DNA of 64,000 nt from Fabrea salina (Eukaryota; Ciliophora; Heterotrichea; Heterotrichida; Fabreidae). Shown piece after piece: positions 25,401 through 34,477 of this stretch. The notes below the pieces were generated by a model. It was given only the letters and a program-made list of their open reading frames with translations. It was not told the DNA's origin and did no database searches. The position numbers and the translations under genes were made by a program. Numbering within the stretch: position 1 is the stretch's first letter; each line of letters opens with the position of its first letter. Location of the stretch: positions 186,001 through 250,000 of the forward strand of contig JALIHJ010000037.1 of NCBI GenBank assembly GCA_022984795.1. The letters run 5' to 3'.

Positions 25401-28400
25401 GTAGAAAACTCTAAAGAGGTTGTTCGCATTGTGCAAGCGCAAGTAGTGTCTACCATAGAGCAACTAGGTTACCTCGAGTGTGGCTTAGTGTCTACCATCT
25501 TTATCAAGTCCGTTTTGGAAATCTTTAAAAACTTAGACTACAAAAAAGACTCCAACGTCGACTCTCAGAACTTACAGCGTCTAATTGAAGAAGTAGGCTT
25601 AGATGAACACTCTGCCAGAAACGCTTTGGTGCAGTCCGGAAACGACTTTTCCCAAGCAGCTGCTATAGCCACAGAAAGACCCTTGGAAGTCAAGCCTTTG
25701 TTTCCAGGAAACCTGCACGAAATCCTAATCAACAGTATAAGTGCAGTTAGTTCAATGCACGCAGCTGTAACTGACCTTTTGCTCAAACTAGAACCCCGGA
25801 AAGAAGTTGCTGAGCTCGCACTAGGAGTCATAGGCCATTACGTCCAAGACTTGCTGGGATACTCCTTTTTAAAGGTTCCAAACCCCAAAGTCAGCCCACT
25901 TCAAGTCCCCAGTTCTTTTAGTGCACTCTGTGCTGCCCTTACTGTTTTGTCTAACTTGTGCTCTAGCAGTCGCGAAGTCCTTAACTCCTGCAAATCACTG
26001 GACTTAGAAACCCACTTAGTTAACCTTTTGGAGATTGCGGCAGGCGACTTCCAAGGCGAGTATGGATGGTTGTTCCCCTTGTTCAGTGGTCTCAACTCAC
26101 TTGTGAAGTTCACTGGTTCTGGAAGTCAAAAACTAGTTGGACTTCTAGCCCAGCTCATTAAAAAGAACTCAGAAACCAATTCTAAGATTCTAGGAGACTC
26201 TGACTTAGGTCCACTACTGAACTTGTTAGTGTCGCTAACTACCAACTCGGACTACGCCAAAACCTTTTTAGAAGAAGAAGGACTAAGGCCCTTACTCACA
26301 GCAAAGTCATTGCTTACTGAGTCTAAACAAAAAGTAGTAACTGACCAGTACTTCAGCTTACTTAAACAACTAGTGCAAGACCCCTACATTCTGCAAGCTG
26401 ACTTCCAAATAGCGATTCTCAACAACCTAAACGGTCCACAACCACTTACTCAGTTCTTAGAAAGTTTCACAGAAGAAATTAAAAGGAACTCCTCCATCTT
26501 CCAAAAAAGCTTTGAAAACACGTGTTCAGTAGTTAAGAAACAAGAAGAAGTTTATGTCCAGGCCAAAGAAGAAATAAAGGAAATACAAGCTGAAAGGTGG
26601 GACACTGTAGTTCAAATTGCACATGCAATCGCAGACATCCACACTAAAGAACAACAAACTTCAGAAAAACTAGTCCTTCACAACGAAAACTTGCTTTCAA
26701 TGCTAGGCGACTTGATCCACAAGTACCCCTTGCTGGCTTCTCAGTTGCTAGGACATAACGTAAACACTTTTGACTCAATGGCCTGCAACAACACCACAAA
26801 ACGGTTCCTCACGCACCTGCTTAAGAACATACTACCCTTTAAGTACACTTTAAGTTTACAAGAAGACAAAATCACTTTCCTAAACCCTAACACCCAAACC
26901 AACGTTTCAGCTGAAGCTTACCAAAACTGGATGAAAGTAGTAGTTAAGCTTGTGAAGTCTCTGTGCTTCAAACAAGCCCACAGAGACCCTAGCTCACAAG
27001 CAGGCCAAGTGCTTAACTCCACAATCTTAGCTCAAAACACACCTGTCACCAACGCTAGGAAAAGAGTTTTCAGAGAACTAAGGGACTTGCTTAGCGACCA
27101 CACCAGAAAAGGCTGGTTCAGCAACGACAAGTCTGTAAGCATAGTAAGGTCCTGTGCTATACTGCTGCTTCAGTTACTTAAAGAACCCTCCAAACCCCCT
27201 TACACCAACTCCAACACAGTGGAAATAGCCAAAATGCTTGTTTCAGAGCAGTTCAACTTCATTAAACTTCTAGCAGACGGCTGCAAAGGAATTAACTTGC
27301 ACTTTAAAAAAGCAGGGTCGTTTTTAAACATACTACTAGCTCCACTTGAACTCCTTACTAGGTACAACATAACATTTACACTTCACTTATCTGCACCCAA
27401 CCAAGAAGACCAGAGCGAGTCCTCCGAAGAAGAACCAGGAGAGTACGAAATGTACCCTGTTGAAGACTACTCCGAAGAAATGGAGTCTGATGAAAGCATG
27501 GAAGATGAATCCATGGGTTCAGAGATGAGCATGGACGACGAAGACATGGACGACGAAGAAGAAGATCCTGAAGACGAGTCTGACCAAGACCTGCTCGACG
27601 AAGACCTTGAAGAGGAGTATGAGCAACTTGAAGACTTAGTTATGGAACCCAGAGGCAGCGACACCTTTTGGGGAGAAGACGTTGATGAAGACTCAGGCGC
27701 TAACGACTTTATCGAGTCCCACAACTCTTACCACTCACCCGATAGGAACTTGCTTGAAAGCGACCTGAACGCAGACTTGGACGAGTTGCAGCCTGGGTTT
27801 TTGCTGCGTGCTAGAGAACTTGCAAGGGACGAAGACATGCAAATCATTTCTGAATTCGAGCCCAATGACGAAGTTATGCAAATCCAAGTTTACAGAAACC
27901 GTCCTAGAGAAACCCAAGTCAGGAACCCTCCTAGGTCACCTCAGGTAGACCTTCAGTCACTTTACCAACAATACGCTTCCACAGCAGAACCTGCTGGGCA
28001 AGAATTCGAAGAGCCCATGAACATCGAAGAAGAGGAAGAAAAGGCTGAAGAAGTTCATGAAGCAATCGACCCTGCCTTTTTAGAAGCCCTGCCTCCTGAC
28101 ATAAGGGAGGAAGTTCTAGGTCAGTTCAGACAAGCCCAACCCCAAAACGCCCAGGAAAACATTCCTGAAGACTTTTTAGAAGCCCTTCCACCTGAAATCA
28201 GAGCTGAACTTGAAGTACATCAAGCACAAGAACCCGCCCAAGAAATCGACAATGCTAGCTTCATAGCTTCACTTACTCCAGACCTCAGAAGAGAAGTTCT
28301 GCTAACTGCTGGCCCAGAACTCCTAGAAAGCCTTCCACCTGAACTAGTAGCCGAAGCTCGCCAACTGAACCATCCCCCCCACTACATGGTAGAGCGTCCT

Positions 28401-30659
28401 CAACGCAGAACCCCCGACAACAAGTACATTGGCCAAATAGTTGCTGACGACAAACTAGCTGGGTCTCTTGTGCAGATTGAGGACTCCTTTGTAGAGGCTC
28501 TTCTGCGGAGTTTGTTTTTGGTGAGTCCTTTGAACAGAGACATACTGGCTTCCTTGCTCCTGAACTTGTCAGCAAACCCCCAAAACAGAAACAAAGTTTT
28601 GGACGGACTAGTGAGTTTGCTTATGCAGCAAAGACCCTCAAGGGACTTCCCTCCTCAGCAACTTTACGGGTCGCATAACTTCTTGCAGAACTACGACTTA
28701 GTTTATGCTATAGTGGCTGGAAGGGCCCTGGACTTGCTTTCCCACTTAACTTCTTTCAACCCCAAAGTTTCTACTGAGTTGTGCACTCCTACCAAGTACA
28801 AACTCAACATTGCAAAAACAACCCAAGGAGAGTCTGTGAGGTGCTTAACCAACTTGATGCACTTGCTTAGGTGGAACCCCTATAGAGTAAGTGCTCCCCA
28901 CCTTAACTCACTGGTGACTCTGATGAAGGAGTCAGTTGAAAAGGCACAAGAAACGCCGACTGTGAACAGTGCCTCAGTAGAAAGTCTTTGTGCAGTGCTG
29001 GACTCTGAAAGCATGAACGAAGCCACTATGAAGAACTTTGTTGACTTAATTACGAAGCTTTGCGAGAACTCCCAAAATAAAACCAACATTGACGAAATCT
29101 TTTCCAAAGAAGTTGAAGCAGTGGGAACTGAAGTTTCAGCTTTGCTCAAACAAACCTGCACTTCTGAGTCAGGCTCCACGGAACTAAAGCTACTTAGACT
29201 GTGCAAAGTACTTACAAGCGTTCTGAGTTCCTTTGAGGGACCTGAGTGTGTGTGGGAGCCCTTGTCAGAAGCACTCATTAAACTAACACAGAGTGAAAAA
29301 GAAATACTCAGCACTACCAACCCCACACTCAGTAAAGTGCTTCCAGTCATTGAAAGCTTTTTCATTTACCACAGACAAAAAGGAGGCACCGAGCACTTCC
29401 AGAACTTCTGTGAACGCAGCAAAAGAATACTTAACCAGCTTGTGAAACAAAACCCTTTTCTTCTAAACGACACTCTGCACTCTTTAGTGACCCACTTCTA
29501 CAACCTTTTGGACTTCGAAAACAAACGCAACTACTTCAGAACCGAAATCAGAAAACTCAGGAACGACAGGGGTTACGACACTATCAAGCTGAACGTTAGA
29601 AGACAGCAAATGTTTATGGACTCCTTCCACCAACTCAAAGTCCGGAGTCCTTCAGAGATGTACGGCAAACTCAAAATCCAGTTCATAGGAGAAGAAGGAG
29701 TGGACGTAGGGGGCCTCACGAGAGAGTGGTACGCTTTGTTAGCTAGAGAAATCTTCAACCCCAACTACGCCCTTTTCAACCCATCTGCGAACGGAGTGTC
29801 TTTCCAGCCTAACTCCAAAAGCTACATTAACCCAGACCACCTGTCCTTCTTTAAGTTTGTGGGCAGAATCATTGGAAAGGCAATTTGTGACGGAGTGGCT
29901 CTGGACGTGTACTTCACCCGAAGTTTCTACAAACACATACTAGGCCAAGAAGTCCGCTACAACGACATGGAAGATCTGGACCCTGACTTCTACAGAAACT
30001 TGCAAATGCTCACTGAAATCAACTTAGACGACAACGACCTCCACGAGTACTACTTTGCTTACGAAGAAGAAGAGTTTGGAAGAATAGTTATGAAAGAACT
30101 TGTTCCTGGAGGCAAAAACATCAGAGTCACTGAAACCAACAAAATGGACTACATCAAAGAGATCTGCCACATGAAGATGACCAAAGAAATCAACTCCCAG
30201 ATCCAAAACTTTTTGGAGGGCTTCTACGAAATGGTTCCCAAGCACCTGGTTGGTATATTTGACGCCAAGGAACTTGAGCTCTTAATAGCTGGACTTCCTG
30301 AAATAGACATTACAGACCTCAAACTCAACACTGAATACCGCAACTACACCAAGGACTCCCAAGTCATTCAATGGTTTTGGGAAATCTTGTTTGAATTCAC
30401 TTACGAAGAAAGGGCTGAGTTCCTTCAGTTCGTCACAGGCAGTGCAAAGGTGCCCTTAGAAGGGTTCAAAGCCCTGCAAGGAATGGGAGGAGTCCAGAAG
30501 TTCCAAGTCCATAAAAGCTTCACGGGGCCTGACAGACTGCCTACAGCGCATACTTGCATGAACCAACTTGACCTTCCAGAGTACCCCTCCAAAAAAGTTC
30601 TTTACCAAAGACTGAAGATAGCCATTTCAGAGGGAAAAGAAGGCTTTGCTTTTATGTGA
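22476..30659 (+). CDS. HUWE1: HUWE1/UPL1-type HECT ubiquitin ligase
   Basis: A giant HECT E3 (2,727 residues) that transfers ubiquitin through a catalytic cysteine. The N-terminal ~1,000 residues are helical armadillo-like repeats (the DUF908/DUF913 region of HUWE1, Tom1 and plant UPL1/2). A UBA-like domain lies near residue 1031 (LQRLIEEVGLDEHSARNALVQSGNDF). A long Asp/Glu-rich stretch spans ~1640-1755. Three ubiquitin-binding motifs of the type FLEALPPDIREEVL occupy ~1860-1960. The C-terminal HECT domain (~2375-2727) has GVDVGGLTREW, the GRIIGKAICDG motif and catalytic Cys2694 in PTAHTCMNQLDLPEY. It ends with the expected GFAFM. There is no intron. The stop is TGA, direct evidence that TGA is not reassigned. 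Confidence 0.96.
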   Translation: MKIGEVAHKYVEGLDEWVKNCASLDDKKFLESLSELKVWEWGRIEDLGPLAKILDRIDTLLYSALETQDQNLLSFLLAKTCLLIRHANSKTLYNSLDQLIQALDCDSWEVVYQTLSVLHLLVNRISPTIKNTKAHSNPELSNKLYVIALGSQLNNPNPIPLEVLASSSSISNLDFQYMKGQTLIQNPPSAPENLSYTWLNRMRTKAVLSDHQQRQLAVASQLLAISVFLQMSPEGGLFQDFCRSLPELWMLPSLVKLLKGPLVIQVPAIHVIAGVLVMMEDQPRSENPQLLHATNQLLAPWQQHGLLQTMLRDLAFDQSEVLSPDSKSSEELVEAVLHLSSIIADYKYRVDPSHVSGMTCSLLQMLEVPSEGYKFSLNCIAKAARILSVLASHSIEMFKELEGLSRTLSLAIFETARFTGSQKGHYAFMPGITPDQHSRAYLVRAVLRLIKIALNKWEPSPSIPTSVIRQVLDSGITQAFQQLFDNKKFEVYESTLHLLVTMINEQPPIISELVSDNTLVSALRSLETPLPPQPKFLCVISKLLCAMVLQETGVKVVQEFSTITHTLKAFGGLDSTQLSNDMALAFAENIKEVMTADLTSKEKAVEGCVQLVNNLHQSQSKESFFTQLNNVGRLLSMIFNYSADVIRGFLDSGGLDNFLAVFKLPIMPLTYRNEFHSVLTCFKSIPMNLTPLVLSKVLETLNQQLLELQEVTGCFTESRDFSQVPEDSRNNLLHKLTATDSFVDMTRLVIQYGTGVHNVDELCQTFIKLAEYNRVLIAEQARISSFSKPNDKKTKEFNIPTDIQDIENPDLKTFEENFYFTCQLSVRRLLRFAIKLPSAKSGQNLSDEECTKVSNTIGKILNDMLQVMDLQNIDQGRAYHLCLHFSEILKMLMYSFPPTILAFSNQGGLESIKNFLMTLKELSFQLHKEQELPYDLVNCLQILWKLGGECLKNLGNGQYALSNYPVTTRTLKHMGVENSKEVVRIVQAQVVSTIEQLGYLECGLVSTIFIKSVLEIFKNLDYKKDSNVDSQNLQRLIEEVGLDEHSARNALVQSGNDFSQAAAIATERPLEVKPLFPGNLHEILINSISAVSSMHAAVTDLLLKLEPRKEVAELALGVIGHYVQDLLGYSFLKVPNPKVSPLQVPSSFSALCAALTVLSNLCSSSREVLNSCKSLDLETHLVNLLEIAAGDFQGEYGWLFPLFSGLNSLVKFTGSGSQKLVGLLAQLIKKNSETNSKILGDSDLGPLLNLLVSLTTNSDYAKTFLEEEGLRPLLTAKSLLTESKQKVVTDQYFSLLKQLVQDPYILQADFQIAILNNLNGPQPLTQFLESFTEEIKRNSSIFQKSFENTCSVVKKQEEVYVQAKEEIKEIQAERWDTVVQIAHAIADIHTKEQQTSEKLVLHNENLLSMLGDLIHKYPLLASQLLGHNVNTFDSMACNNTTKRFLTHLLKNILPFKYTLSLQEDKITFLNPNTQTNVSAEAYQNWMKVVVKLVKSLCFKQAHRDPSSQAGQVLNSTILAQNTPVTNARKRVFRELRDLLSDHTRKGWFSNDKSVSIVRSCAILLLQLLKEPSKPPYTNSNTVEIAKMLVSEQFNFIKLLADGCKGINLHFKKAGSFLNILLAPLELLTRYNITFTLHLSAPNQEDQSESSEEEPGEYEMYPVEDYSEEMESDESMEDESMGSEMSMDDEDMDDEEEDPEDESDQDLLDEDLEEEYEQLEDLVMEPRGSDTFWGEDVDEDSGANDFIESHNSYHSPDRNLLESDLNADLDELQPGFLLRARELARDEDMQIISEFEPNDEVMQIQVYRNRPRETQVRNPPRSPQVDLQSLYQQYASTAEPAGQEFEEPMNIEEEEEKAEEVHEAIDPAFLEALPPDIREEVLGQFRQAQPQNAQENIPEDFLEALPPEIRAELEVHQAQEPAQEIDNASFIASLTPDLRREVLLTAGPELLESLPPELVAEARQLNHPPHYMVERPQRRTPDNKYIGQIVADDKLAGSLVQIEDSFVEALLRSLFLVSPLNRDILASLLLNLSANPQNRNKVLDGLVSLLMQQRPSRDFPPQQLYGSHNFLQNYDLVYAIVAGRALDLLSHLTSFNPKVSTELCTPTKYKLNIAKTTQGESVRCLTNLMHLLRWNPYRVSAPHLNSLVTLMKESVEKAQETPTVNSASVESLCAVLDSESMNEATMKNFVDLITKLCENSQNKTNIDEIFSKEVEAVGTEVSALLKQTCTSESGSTELKLLRLCKVLTSVLSSFEGPECVWEPLSEALIKLTQSEKEILSTTNPTLSKVLPVIESFFIYHRQKGGTEHFQNFCERSKRILNQLVKQNPFLLNDTLHSLVTHFYNLLDFENKRNYFRTEIRKLRNDRGYDTIKLNVRRQQMFMDSFHQLKVRSPSEMYGKLKIQFIGEEGVDVGGLTREWYALLAREIFNPNYALFNPSANGVSFQPNSKSYINPDHLSFFKFVGRIIGKAICDGVALDVYFTRSFYKHILGQEVRYNDMEDLDPDFYRNLQMLTEINLDDNDLHEYYFAYEEEEFGRIVMKELVPGGKNIRVTETNKMDYIKEICHMKMTKEINSQIQNFLEGFYEMVPKHLVGIFDAKELELLIAGLPEIDITDLKLNTEYRNYTKDSQVIQWFWEILFEFTYEERAEFLQFVTGSAKVPLEGFKALQGMGGVQKFQVHKSFTGPDRLPTAHTCMNQLDLPEYPSKKVLYQRLKIAISEGKEGFAFM

Positions 30660-30662
30660 ATA

Positions 30663-31724
30663 CTAATCTAATTTAGAAAGGTCGATGTTTAAAGGCTGGG
30701 GGTTGTTGAGCACAGAGTCTAAGAGTTCAGGCGTCACTTCTTCCAAAGTAGACGGGAGCCAAGGAGGGTTCTTTTTCTTAGAGAGTTTGTACTTGACTCC
30801 TGTTTGGAAGTTGTAGTTCAAGTGCACCATCATAGCTGACTCCCACCTGTACTCTGCCTCTAAAACTTCTTTGAGTGTTAAGTCTTTACATTTGTGGAAA
30901 ACCTCAAAAGCCACCTTTAGGGACAGTGGACACGCTGTTTCTAGTTTAGCCAGTGTTTGTGTGTGCCAGTCTGAGTTTTGTGTTTTTAGCTTAGCAAGGA
31001 TGCCTTCTAAATTTGCAGCTGAAAAGCACTCCTTAATGTAGCCTTTGTACTTCAAGATGCCCGACTCAGCTAAGCTAGGTTCTTTGTGGTGCTTCTTGAC
31101 GACTTCTAAAGGGTCCAGGTGCTGCATCTCGTCCAGAATGCTTTCAAAGGAGTGCTCTGGAATGTAGAAGTTAGTTAGTCCCAACAAGTAAGTGTCTGGT
31201 CCCAGAACTTTAGTTCCAGTGAGAAATAAGTACAGCCCTACTTCTAGCTCTAAATAGTGGGTGAGGAAGTAGGGAGCCCCTACGTCTGGAAAAAGCCCTA
31301 GCATGTTTTCAGGCATGCTATAAGAAGTGCAAGAAAATCCCACTCTAAAGGCACAACTGCAAGCTAAGCCTGCACCACTGCCTATGACGTGGCCTGTCCA
31401 CAAACTTATAGCCCTGCCTAACTTGTGGACTTTCCAAAACATTTCGTGTAGACTGCGCAAGTACTCTGCAACTTGGCTTACTTGCTGTGTAGTGAGTTTA
31501 AGGTCTCCTCCTGCAATGAAGTTCTTAGAGGTGTTGCCTGTAAGCACTAAGTACTTGTTTTGGCGCTTGCACACCTCTGTTTGTGTTATTGTTGAGTAAA
31601 TCATTTCAAAAGAAGCTGCGTTGGAAACACTGGGTCTGTTGAACCTGAGCACTACAGCTTGGGAAGTATTGTGAATAATAACGTGGCCTTGCAAGTGGCA
31701 CTTTAAAAGTTCCAGCCTTTCCAT
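30663..31724 (-). CDS. HIBCH: 3-hydroxyisobutyryl-CoA hydrolase-like (crotonase superfamily)
   Basis: HIBCH hydrolyses 3-hydroxyisobutyryl-CoA in valine breakdown. The 353-residue protein has the crotonase core with HIBCH-type motifs: FIAGGDLK (~67-74, CoA/oxyanion loop), GHVIGSGAGL, and MPENMLGLFPDVGAPYFL (~135-150) with the catalytic Glu and Asp of the hydrolase branch. A FLTG..LGPDTYLLGL segment is also as in HIBCH. The C-terminal helical domain follows (LTLKEVLEAEYRWESAMM). GGGVGLS of typical enzymes reads GSGAGLA. No clear mitochondrial presequence is seen (MERLELLKCHLQG), so location is open. Its stop lies 3 bp from that of the HUWE1-like gene. Confidence 0.85.
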   Translation of the reverse strand: MERLELLKCHLQGHVIIHNTSQAVVLRFNRPSVSNAASFEMIYSTITQTEVCKRQNKYLVLTGNTSKNFIAGGDLKLTTQQVSQVAEYLRSLHEMFWKVHKLGRAISLWTGHVIGSGAGLACSCAFRVGFSCTSYSMPENMLGLFPDVGAPYFLTHYLELEVGLYLFLTGTKVLGPDTYLLGLTNFYIPEHSFESILDEMQHLDPLEVVKKHHKEPSLAESGILKYKGYIKECFSAANLEGILAKLKTQNSDWHTQTLAKLETACPLSLKVAFEVFHKCKDLTLKEVLEAEYRWESAMMVHLNYNFQTGVKYKLSKKKNPPWLPSTLEEVTPELLDSVLNNPQPLNIDLSKLD

Positions 31725-31760
31725 TTAAGCTTAATTAGCCTATCTCTTTGGTGGTTATTT

Positions 31761-33069
31761 TTACTTAAAATTACTATTTACAGAGTACAAAAGGGATTTT
31801 TGTTGCATGGTTCTTTCGTAGTGAGGACTTGCTAAGTAGTAGAACACTGAAGACAGAAAGTAGCCAGCAGTCAGGACGACCAGCATCATAAGTGCTAGGT
31901 CCTCCAAGTCTCTGCTTCCTACAACTAAGCAACTAAGACTGCCAGCGAGCACAGTTACACAAAGCATAAGTCCCGTTTGGAAAGCTTGCATGTTTCTCGG
32001 CGTTGAGTTCAAGATCAAAGAAATGTTTAAGGAGTTGTAAGTCTCCCCAACCACAGAAATGACTGAAAGGCACACACTTGCCACAGTAAAAGAGTTTGTG
32101 AGGCTCATACAAAAAGCAAAAGGTACTGAAACTAAGTTTGTGAGACTGCAAATCATTGGAGTCCATCTAAAGTTACAGGTGCTTTCTTTGTAGTCAGCTA
32201 GTTTTCCCCCTAAGTACAAAGACAAAGGCGTTGCGAACAAAAAAAGCGCATTCAGCACTGAAAATTGGTGTGTGTGTCCAGGGAACACTTGAGCAAAGTA
32301 AATTCCTGTAAAAAACCCCCTTGCATATGTTGCTGCGTACCTGCACATTGCAGCTATCATCACGAAAAGCACAACTTTGTTGTTGAGGGTAAAACTTAAG
32401 TTTTCTAGTAAGTTGGTTTTGGCTTCGTACTCTAAAAGAGAAGTTTGTAACTCACCAGTGGTTTCACTCCTCAAAAAGAAACTTGAAACCAAACAAACAA
32501 GCAGCCCAGCCACTCCAATCACTACGAAGGTCAGTCTCCAGCCCAGACAGTCTGAAATAATCAAACTGAAAGAAGCCAGTCCCGAGCCTAAGTAAAACCG
32601 CATTTGGAAGATCCCCAAAGCCACTCCTCTCTTCTGACTTGGAAAGTGCTTAGTCATCTCCCGCACAAAGGCCGGAGTGATTCCGCCAGTTCCTGCAGCA
32701 ATGCTAACTACACACAGAGTCACTCCCCAGAAACCCCTTGCTACCGAATAGCCCATACATCCTAGGGATGATACTATGCCGTATACTATCAAGGACCACT
32801 TAATCCTAGTAACTTTGTCTAAATAAAGTCCCTAACTTAGAACTTACATGACTGAAAACCGAAACACCTAAAGCCACTAAAAATACTGGGCCGGTGATAA
32901 CTCCATAGAGTTCGTGTGTTAGTCCTACATCGTCTAAAAAACTCCCTTCGGAAGCTACGTATGCTATTGCTGAGTAATTATTACAGAAAAACTGGAAAGT
33001 ACTTGTAGTGGCTATCAGCATACTCAAAAGTAGAAACACCCAGGCGTAAAAACTCACTTTATCCTGCAT
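31761..33069 (-). CDS. MFS transporter, two exons (430 aa)
   Basis: A major facilitator carrier with about 12 membrane segments. Exon 1 (33069-32848, 74 codons) and exon 2 (32831-31761) are joined across a 16-nt intron. The junction restores the MFS motif A exactly (GLYLDKVTRIKW), which neither exon alone contains. A second motif-A-like GGKLADYKES sits in the middle loop, and GWRLTFVVIGVAG is the usual motif before the central loop. The substrate cannot be read. It is loosely similar to sugar-phosphate or Spinster-like MFS members. Divergent from the VSR gene with a 24-bp gap. Confidence 0.88.
32832..32847 (-). other. 16-nt spliceosomal intron
   Basis: Coding-strand sequence GTAAGTTCTAAGTTAG between codons 74 and 75 (phase 0) of the MFS gene. 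Without removal the frame ends in a stop 26 nt downstream. With removal the conserved motif A of the transporter is restored. It has canonical GTAAGT and TAG ends with an internal A-rich CTAAG that may hold the branch point. Confidence 0.9.
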
Positions 33070-33093
33070 ATTATAGTAGTTGCCATATTAAAG

Positions 33094-34461
33094 ATGCTCG
33101 TTCAGCTTTTACTACTTGGTGTGGCAAGTGCAAAAGTCTACCTGTATGGACCTGCAGACCTAAAACAAAGAATCGAAGACGAGTACAGAACCGACGAAAT
33201 ACCTAGTTCTCTGGCCAACTTCGGAAACCCCCCCTACAACAAAGTAATTTTGGGCCGAGTCTTCGTTCCAGACTTGGATGAGCACAAACAAGCCTGCAAC
33301 AACCTCAACCCAATTAACTTCAACTTCGACCCTGACGGAATCAACACACCCATTCTGCTTGTGCAAAGAGGCGGTTGTTCCTTTGTAGTCAAGGTCAGAA
33401 ATGCCCAAAACATAGGAGCCTCTGCTGTAGTTATTTACGACGACCGCCAAGAAAATGTGGAGAACGTAGTCATGATTGACGATGGAACAGCAGGCAACAT
33501 ATTCATTCCTTCTTTCCTTATCCCCAAAAAGGCAGGCGAACTTATACATGAAGAACTAACCAGCACCCTTGAACCCCACTACGTAGCAATGACCCTTACT
33601 TTCGAAATGAACCGACCAGACAACCGAGTGGAGTACGAACTCTGGCTCTCAAGTGATCACCAGCTTGCTAGGCAGTTCCTGCAAGAATTTGCTCCTATGG
33701 CTAGATTGTTTGACGACGAGTCAGCCAAAATGACTCCTAACTACGTGCTGTGGTACTGCGGAACTTGTTCCCCTGAGTACACCACTGACCACCCCGACTG
33801 CGTCAGTGGAGGAAGGTACTGCGCACCTGACCCTGACTACTGGGGACCAAGGACCGGAAGAGAAATAGTTATGGAGGACCTAAGGCAACTCTGCATATAC
33901 AAACAAACCCGCGACGAAGAAGACGAAAACATCTGGTGGGACTACGTTGAAGTTTTTTCAAAGAGCTGCGTTGACAGGGACTTTAACAAAGAATGTTCTG
34001 AAAAAGCCATGAAGAAGGTAGACATTGACCCCAATCAAATAGACAAGTGTGTGAGGGACAGTTTCGACGGGCCTGACGAAAAACTAGATGACAACTGGCT
34101 TTTAAGGGCACAAAGAGACAAGTTGCTTTCTTCAGGAGTTATTTTTTACCCTTCAATAATCATCAACAACCAAACCTTCCGAGGAGACTTAGAGGCTCCA
34201 GAAGTAATGGAAGCTATTTGCGCAGGGTTCAGAGAAAAACCAGAAGCTTGTTTCAGCCACGAAGAAGAAGACTTGCGGCCAAGGTCAGGCATAGGTGCAG
34301 GCACACTTTTGTTGATAATCTTTTTTTCAATGGTGCTTTTGGCAGCCATTCTGTACTTTTACAGGTACTGGGTCCGCAAAGAAATGAACCAAGAAATGCG
34401 CTCCCAGGTCAACAGTGCTGTGAGTCAGTACATTGCCTTGACTGAGCAAAGCAGAGACTAG
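33094..34461 (+). CDS. Vacuolar sorting receptor (VSR/BP-80-like), lacking EGF repeats
   Basis: VSRs carry soluble hydrolases from the Golgi to the vacuole or lysosome. The 455-residue type I membrane protein has a signal peptide (MLVQLLLLGVASA) and a protease-associated domain (~60-160, LVQRGGCSFVVKVRNAQ). A thioredoxin-like Cys-rich region follows (~220-390, WYCGTC, GRYCAPDPDYW, WWDYVEVFSKSC, DKCV, IINNQTFRG), as in plant VSRs. A membrane segment (~405-428) and a short cytosolic tail end the protein. The tail contains YIAL, a YxxPhi-type adaptor signal. The EGF-like repeats found in plant VSRs are absent; ciliate and apicomplexan relatives may also be shorter. Confidence 0.88.
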   Translation: MLVQLLLLGVASAKVYLYGPADLKQRIEDEYRTDEIPSSLANFGNPPYNKVILGRVFVPDLDEHKQACNNLNPINFNFDPDGINTPILLVQRGGCSFVVKVRNAQNIGASAVVIYDDRQENVENVVMIDDGTAGNIFIPSFLIPKKAGELIHEELTSTLEPHYVAMTLTFEMNRPDNRVEYELWLSSDHQLARQFLQEFAPMARLFDDESAKMTPNYVLWYCGTCSPEYTTDHPDCVSGGRYCAPDPDYWGPRTGREIVMEDLRQLCIYKQTRDEEDENIWWDYVEVFSKSCVDRDFNKECSEKAMKKVDIDPNQIDKCVRDSFDGPDEKLDDNWLLRAQRDKLLSSGVIFYPSIIINNQTFRGDLEAPEVMEAICAGFREKPEACFSHEEEDLRPRSGIGAGTLLLIIFFSMVLLAAILYFYRYWVRKEMNQEMRSQVNSAVSQYIALTEQSRD

Positions 34462-34477
34462 TAATCTTATAATAAAG

